Of a DNA stretch of 64,000 bases, positions 61,217 to 64,000 are shown one piece after another. How positions within the stretch are numbered: position 1 is the stretch's first letter; each line of letters opens with the position of its first letter. The position numbers were made by a program, and so were the translations under genes. The stretch covers positions 5,305 to 69,304 of the forward strand of contig SFVH01000003.1 of assembly GCA_004561555.1 (NCBI GenBank), read 5' to 3'. Origin of the DNA: a bacterium. Its GTDB lineage: Bacteria > Bacteroidota > Bacteroidia > Bacteroidales > Muribaculaceae. The notes beneath the pieces were generated by a model. That model searched no databases. It was not told the DNA's origin and worked only from the letters and a program-made list of their open reading frames with translations.

Positions 61217-64000
61217 ATGAGAAAATTTTATTCATTATTAACGCTTTTGGTGCTTGCCATAGTCTCGCCTGTGGCACGAGCAGAAGTGGTAAGTCCCTAC
61301 AGTTTTGACTTTTCGGGGCTCGACACTTCCTCACACAGTTTTGCACCATCCGGGTGGGGGCATATAGTAGAGTCGTATGACGACTACGAATATGGCAACA
61401 CCGACTATGTGGAGTACACCCAAAAAGCGACAGGAGGTATCGACGACAGTGCATGTCTCTATTGTGGCAGCCAAACTATTGGCTACGATTACGTCACTGT
61501 CTACGACTTGTTGGTTACCCCAAAGGTAAGTGGCAACGTGTCGATTTGGGTTAAGAAGGAGAAAACTTCCGGCAACATCAAGTTTTACACTTGCAGTGTT
61601 TCGGGCACTTCCTTCAACAGGGTTGCGGAATATTCAGTCACGCTCCCCACTCTCAGCACTTCAGAATGGGTGGAAGTTACCTTGCCCAACGTGCCGGAAG
61701 GCACTTATCTCGGCATCCGCGGAGATTATGTATATTTAGACAATTTCACCGCTGAAAATGCTGAAATCGAAGCCAAGCGTAGCCTGACATTATCGAGTGC
61801 GACTGCAATAGAGAGCAGTGCTATCGCTAATGCCGAAGGCAATGCCTTTGTTTCATTTAATGTATCTGTGGTCAATAGCGGAGAAGTGACTTTTAATCCC
61901 GGCGATGAAGGCTACTCATTATCGCTGAGAAACAATAGCACAAGCACAGACTATGCCGAGTGTCCCATTACAGTGGCTCTTGCTCCGGGCGAATCAACGG
62001 AAATGGTGGTTTCTGCCTACGTACCCGTCACTCAGTATGTAAGCCAAAGTTTTTACATAAAGGAGAACATCAACGGCACAACAAAATATGGTGCTTGGAT
62101 TGACCTTTATCCCAACACTTCCAATTTGAGCTTCGCCATCAACAATGCAGCGACATCGCTCACACCGGGCGACGCCATCGTGTTTGGCACCACTAAAGAT
62201 ACTGATATTGAGAAGAAGATTTATATCGTAAATACCACCGGTGGCGCTCCGCTAACGGTAAACAGCGTCGCTCTTCCCGAAGGCTTTGCAGTGAGTGGAA
62301 TAGCTATTGATGCCACCGACGCAGTTGCTACCACAACCTTCCCCTTTGAAGTGGGGGCACGCAAACGTGCTATCCTTACCGTGAAGCTTGACCACACTGT
62401 TGTCGGAAATCATAGCGGAGACCTTACCATCAATGTCGACGGCTACGATGCTGCTGTGTTCCCGGTGAGCGGTGTTGTCATCAGCGAAAGCCAATTTTAC
62501 GAAACATTTGAGAGCGGTGCATTTCCTGCCGGCGCAATGTCGGAATATGAAGGAATGAGCACCTCTTGGGAAGTTTATGACTACAATTATGCCGACTACG
62601 CACTGCGGAATGGTCGCGTTGACGAAAGTAAATTTATCTTCCCGAAGATGTCGTTTACCGAAGGTGACGTATTTGCCTTTGATGCCGCACGTCGTTCGAG
62701 CGTTTCAAATCTCCGCGTTTATTATTCTGCTGACCGCAATAATTGGACTATGGTGAAAGAAATCACCGTAGACAATGAAGACGACAGCTGCAAATTCTCT
62801 GATGAGAGATATTCCACAAGTTCTTCCTACGACACTTGGAAATATAAGAGCTTCACCGCTAACATTCCTGCCGGCGAATGGTATGTGGCACTCGGAGCCG
62901 GCTACGTGTGGGTGGATAATGTGGCAGGAGGCACTCTGCTGCCATTGCCCGAAAATGAGACTGTAATTTATGGTGTCACCATCCCGGAAGAAGCCACTTG
63001 CAACCACTCTTACGAAATCGCCGGTCAGCTCTTCAACCTCACAGCAGCAGACTTCGCTGAAGGTGAATATGTGGCACGCTTCTACATCGGTGAAGAAATG
63101 GTGGGTGAAAAATTGATAAGTGATGTCGCTAAAAGCGGTGCTTCTCGATTCAGCATCACTGTCACTCCTCATGAGGCAGGCACTTTTATAGCCCACCTCG
63201 ACATCGTGAAGGTTGCCGACGGCACTGTCATCAACACCCTCACAGGCTCGCAGACCGTAGCAGAGGAAGTGCCTGTTGGCGAGCAACAAGTGGGTATTGC
63301 TACCGGCACTTCTTATAGTGTACCTATCACTCTCAACTACAAAAATTCTGACAACGAAACCGTCTATCTTGCTTCCGACATCAACCTTCCTGCCGGAACG
63401 GCGATAAATGGATTCCACTACCTTGGTTATCGTTCTGCCGACCCAATAGATAAGCATATCACCGTGTATATGCAAAACACTGAGGATGTGGCACCCGACT
63501 CAGCTAATCCTACTGATGTTTCTACAATGACTAAGGTGTTTGATGCCGATGTGACTTTTGTCAAAGGAGGCTCTGACTCTGACCTCATTAACCTCTTAAA
63601 TGCGGATGCTATGCTCAATAATTTCACATATGAAGGAAATAACCTTCGTGTGGTTGTAGTGCAACGCTCTTCGGGATATAAGTCAGGCTACTTCGAGTCG
63701 AACAACCAAAATAAGAACCAATCAATCTATCGTTGTAGTGACGGCGACATTACAATCAAGAGCTTTGCATTCTGCGAACTCCCGATAATCCATCTCCACG
63801 TGGATAAGGAGGCTTCCACTCTCAGCGGTACGGTGACCGACGGCACTAACCCGGTGGAAGGCGCTGAAGTGAAGATTGCCGATGGTGACGTATACTACAA
63901 AGGCACTACCGATGCAGAAGGTAAATATTCGTTTATCGTATATCAAGATAAGCGCAACTACTCGCTGACTGTGAAGAAGAGCGGATATTTCGACTATTCT
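61217..64000 (+). CDS. Large secreted multidomain protein (choice-of-anchor J-like, carboxypeptidase-regulatory-like), cut by right edge
   Basis: At least 928 residues, open to the window end. Signal peptide MRKFYSLLTLLVLAIVSPVARA. The first domain (SYDDYEYGNTDYVEY ... VTVYDLLVTPKVSG ... GTYLGIRGDYVYLDNF, residues 25-180) is a jelly-roll of the choice-of-anchor J/cleaved-adhesin type. Ig-like repeats follow (LTLSSATAIESS; LSFAINNAATSLTPGD), then a second anchor-J-like domain from FYETFESGAFPAG near residue 433. Near the right edge EASTLSGTVTDGTNPVEGAEVKIADGDVYYKGTTDAEGKYSF is a carboxypeptidase-regulatory-like (CarboxypepD_reg) domain. Proteins of this build are surface adhesins or peptidase accessory proteins in Bacteroidota. 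A C-terminal sorting domain is expected beyond the window but not seen. Confidence 0.85.
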   Translation, partial: MRKFYSLLTLLVLAIVSPVARAEVVSPYSFDFSGLDTSSHSFAPSGWGHIVESYDDYEYGNTDYVEYTQKATGGIDDSACLYCGSQTIGYDYVTVYDLLVTPKVSGNVSIWVKKEKTSGNIKFYTCSVSGTSFNRVAEYSVTLPTLSTSEWVEVTLPNVPEGTYLGIRGDYVYLDNFTAENAEIEAKRSLTLSSATAIESSAIANAEGNAFVSFNVSVVNSGEVTFNPGDEGYSLSLRNNSTSTDYAECPITVALAPGESTEMVVSAYVPVTQYVSQSFYIKENINGTTKYGAWIDLYPNTSNLSFAINNAATSLTPGDAIVFGTTKDTDIEKKIYIVNTTGGAPLTVNSVALPEGFAVSGIAIDATDAVATTTFPFEVGARKRAILTVKLDHTVVGNHSGDLTINVDGYDAAVFPVSGVVISESQFYETFESGAFPAGAMSEYEGMSTSWEVYDYNYADYALRNGRVDESKFIFPKMSFTEGDVFAFDAARRSSVSNLRVYYSADRNNWTMVKEITVDNEDDSCKFSDERYSTSSSYDTWKYKSFTANIPAGEWYVALGAGYVWVDNVAGGTLLPLPENETVIYGVTIPEEATCNHSYEIAGQLFNLTAADFAEGEYVARFYIGEEMVGEKLISDVAKSGASRFSITVTPHEAGTFIAHLDIVKVADGTVINTLTGSQTVAEEVPVGEQQVGIATGTSYSVPITLNYKNSDNETVYLASDINLPAGTAINGFHYLGYRSADPIDKHITVYMQNTEDVAPDSANPTDVSTMTKVFDADVTFVKGGSDSDLINLLNADAMLNNFTYEGNNLRVVVVQRSSGYKSGYFESNNQNKNQSIYRCSDGDITIKSFAFCELPIIHLHVDKEASTLSGTVTDGTNPVEGAEVKIADGDVYYKGTTDAEGKYSFIVYQDKRNYSLTVKKSGYFDYS

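Noticed and set aside
62705..63475. A 256-codon minus-strand frame opposite the large secreted protein
   Set aside because: Antisense shadow; composition is the complement of the Ig-like repeats.
1..64000. CRISPR arrays, rRNA genes and prophage modules
   Set aside because: No regularly spaced repeats, no rRNA-like stretches and no phage structural genes were found on reading through the window.

Overview
The window is chromosomal DNA of a Bacteroidota bacterium, order Bacteroidales; gut families such as Muribaculaceae or Bacteroidaceae fit best, but this is inferred from protein types and not from a marker-gene tree. Supporting signs are Bacteroidetes-type promoters (TTTG, 19-21 nt, TAnnTTTG) in front of many genes, the trp order B-E-G-D-C-F-A, S1 with a long C-terminal tail, a stand-alone OadA-like carboxyltransferase, GDP-fucose genes, and secreted proteins with a sorting-type C-terminal domain. 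There is no CRISPR array, rRNA operon, intact insertion sequence or prophage.

Layout. 1-11.8 kb (minus strand): a peptidoglycan turnover and salvage cluster. It holds a BadF/BadG-type amino-sugar kinase, a secreted amidase, a GT2 enzyme, a DUF4922 HIT-like protein, a SpoIID/LytB protein, an AmpG-like permease, a NamZ-type (DUF1343) exo-muramidase, and a D-lactate-dehydrogenase-like FAD oxidase that runs off the left edge. 11.9-12.6 kb: a decayed zinc-ribbon/membrane protein gene. 12.6-18.4 kb (minus): M23/LysM peptidase, ndk, recG-ispD, lpxH and a DUF59 protein. 18.5-22.9 kb (plus): PBP1A and OadA. 22.9-23.4 kb: a gene-less but highly structured stretch with its own promoter and terminator. 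23.5-29.0 kb: surface polysaccharide genes (GT2, gmd, fcl, acyltransferase, flippase), the last two more AT-rich. 29.3 kb: tRNA-Gln(CTG). 29.5-35.2 kb (minus): rpsA, a possible 21-residue peptide gene, an AraC regulator coupled to an RluA-type pseudouridine synthase, and a nitrilase-family amidase.

35.3-38.3 kb (plus): tatA-tatC-HAD phosphatase-histidine kinase in one tightly overlapping run. 38.4-45.0 kb: the complete trp operon, preceded by a promoter, a leader peptide with tandem Trp codons and an intrinsic terminator, which together form a textbook attenuator. 45.1-46.0 kb: xerD. 46.1-54.2 kb: aroQ, an O-methyltransferase, the rimP-nusA-infB operon, folK, dusB and a DUF2807 protein. 54.2-58.8 kb: a polysaccharide flippase, a small sorting-domain protein and a LamG-LamG-GDPD protein. 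58.9-60.6 kb (minus): an HMA metal-binding protein with a doubtful 5' end, and metY. 61.2-64 kb: a large secreted protein, cut by the right edge.

The observations most worth following are the peptidoglycan-salvage cluster with its D-lactate-oxidase-like end gene, the structured RNA candidate at 22.9-23.4 kb, the 21-residue peptide gene at 31.5 kb, the trp attenuator, and the pseudogene at 12 kb.
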